Assembly (NCBI GenBank): GCA_902796705.1
Contig: CADBQF010000154.1
Location: forward strand, 1 to 7,794
From: Ruminococcus flavefaciens
GTDB taxonomy: Bacteria > Bacillota > Clostridia > Oscillospirales > Ruminococcaceae
Length of the DNA stretch: 7,794 nucleotides
Direction of reading: 5' to 3'
Positions 7,518 through 7,794 of this stretch are shown piece by piece. Position numbers and translations under genes: made by a program. The notes under the pieces are model-generated. The model searched no databases and had not been told where the DNA came from. It saw nothing but the letters and a program-made list of their open reading frames with translations. How positions within the stretch are numbered: the first letter of the stretch is position 1; the number at the start of each line of letters is the position of its first letter.

Positions 7518-7794
7518 AATTTCTTCTCCTTAAAACTTATTTCACAGCGTCCCATTTCATAAAGCTTATCCTGATATCTTGTACATTTCAATACCTTAGG
7601 AGAGATCCCTTCTTTTTCTGTAAAGCTCTTATGATCTGCAGAACTAAAACTCTTATCCAGCATTTTTGAGATTATCTCGGCTGCTTCCTCGCTGTCTTCA
7701 AAAAGGGAATACATCACACTTTTCAACGGGAAACCTGTTCCGCCTCCGAGGTAGATGTACTCGCTGTTTTCAGCTTTTTCAGGCTCATATACCG
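7514..7794 (-). CDS. csm5: Csm5, type III-A effector RAMP subunit (C-terminal 92 codons)
   Basis: Only the C-terminus is in the window; the frame runs in from the right edge, so any start codon inside the window is not the true start. The Gly-rich RAMP loop YLGGGTGFPLKS and the tail motif ISPKVLKCTRYQ...YEMGRCEISF match the end of Csm5 proteins. Csm5 sits at the crRNA 3' end of the Csm complex, capping the Csm3 filament and helping crRNA maturation. It directly precedes csm6, the usual type III-A gene order. The stop overlaps the csm6 start by 4 bases. Csm4 is also a RAMP protein, but the tail motif and the position before csm6 favour Csm5. Confidence 0.88.
   Translation of the reverse strand, partial: VYEPEKAENSEYIYLGGGTGFPLKSVMYSLFEDSEEAAEIISKMLDKSFSSADHKSFTEKEGISPKVLKCTRYQDKLYEMGRCEISFKEKKL
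7521..7533 (-). promoter_or_regulatory. Ribosome binding site of csm6 inside the csm5 end
   Basis: The minus strand reads AAGGAGAAGAAATTATG: AGGAG is 8 bases before the csm6 ATG and within the last csm5 codons. With the ATGA overlap it allows both independent initiation and coupled re-initiation, and it confirms the chosen csm6 start. Confidence 0.75.

Overview
The window looks like a piece of a defence-rich region of a low-to-moderate GC Gram-positive bacterium, most likely a Clostridia/Ruminococcaceae-type Firmicute. That guess rests on strong AGGAG/GGAGG ribosome binding sites, a near-consensus SigA promoter and codon use; no lineage marker is present. Every convincing gene is on the minus strand, so the window reads biologically from right to left.

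Right part (7794 to 6174): the 3' end of a type III-A CRISPR-Cas operon. The last 92 codons of csm5 (crRNA-binding backbone subunit) enter from the edge and overlap by 4 bases (ATGA) with a complete csm6. Csm6 has an N-terminal CARF sensor and a C-terminal HEPN ribonuclease with an intact R-X4-H motif. It is the collateral RNase switched on by cyclic oligoadenylate made by the Csm complex. No CRISPR array or adaptation gene lies in the window.

Middle (6173 to 5806): a 368-base intergenic region. It holds a rho-independent terminator for the csm transcript, then (going leftwards) a pair of 12-base direct repeats, an excellent promoter (TTGAAA, 17 bp, TATAAT with extended -10), a perfect inverted repeat in the predicted 5' leader, and a strong ribosome binding site. 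The next two genes are therefore a separate transcription unit.

Left part (5805 to 1): a two-gene operon with a 23-base overlap. The first gene encodes a 614-residue PrrC/RloC-like (AAA_13-type) ABC ATPase with a central CxxC and coiled coils, but without the C-terminal HEPN nuclease of PrrC/RloC. The second encodes a very large protein, at least 1327 residues and cut by the window edge. It joins a DEDD/DnaQ-type exonuclease domain, a Cys-rich linker, a complete RecQ-type SF2 helicase core, a long middle region and a UvrD/Rep-type SF1 helicase. Both helicase engines keep their Walker motifs. I infer a candidate anti-phage or DNA-surveillance module: an SMC/ABC-type sensor ATPase coupled to a nuclease-helicase effector. 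Its logic resembles Gabija (ATPase plus UvrD helicase), but the composition is different and I do not recognise it as a named system. Its position directly behind a type III-A CRISPR locus strengthens the defence reading.
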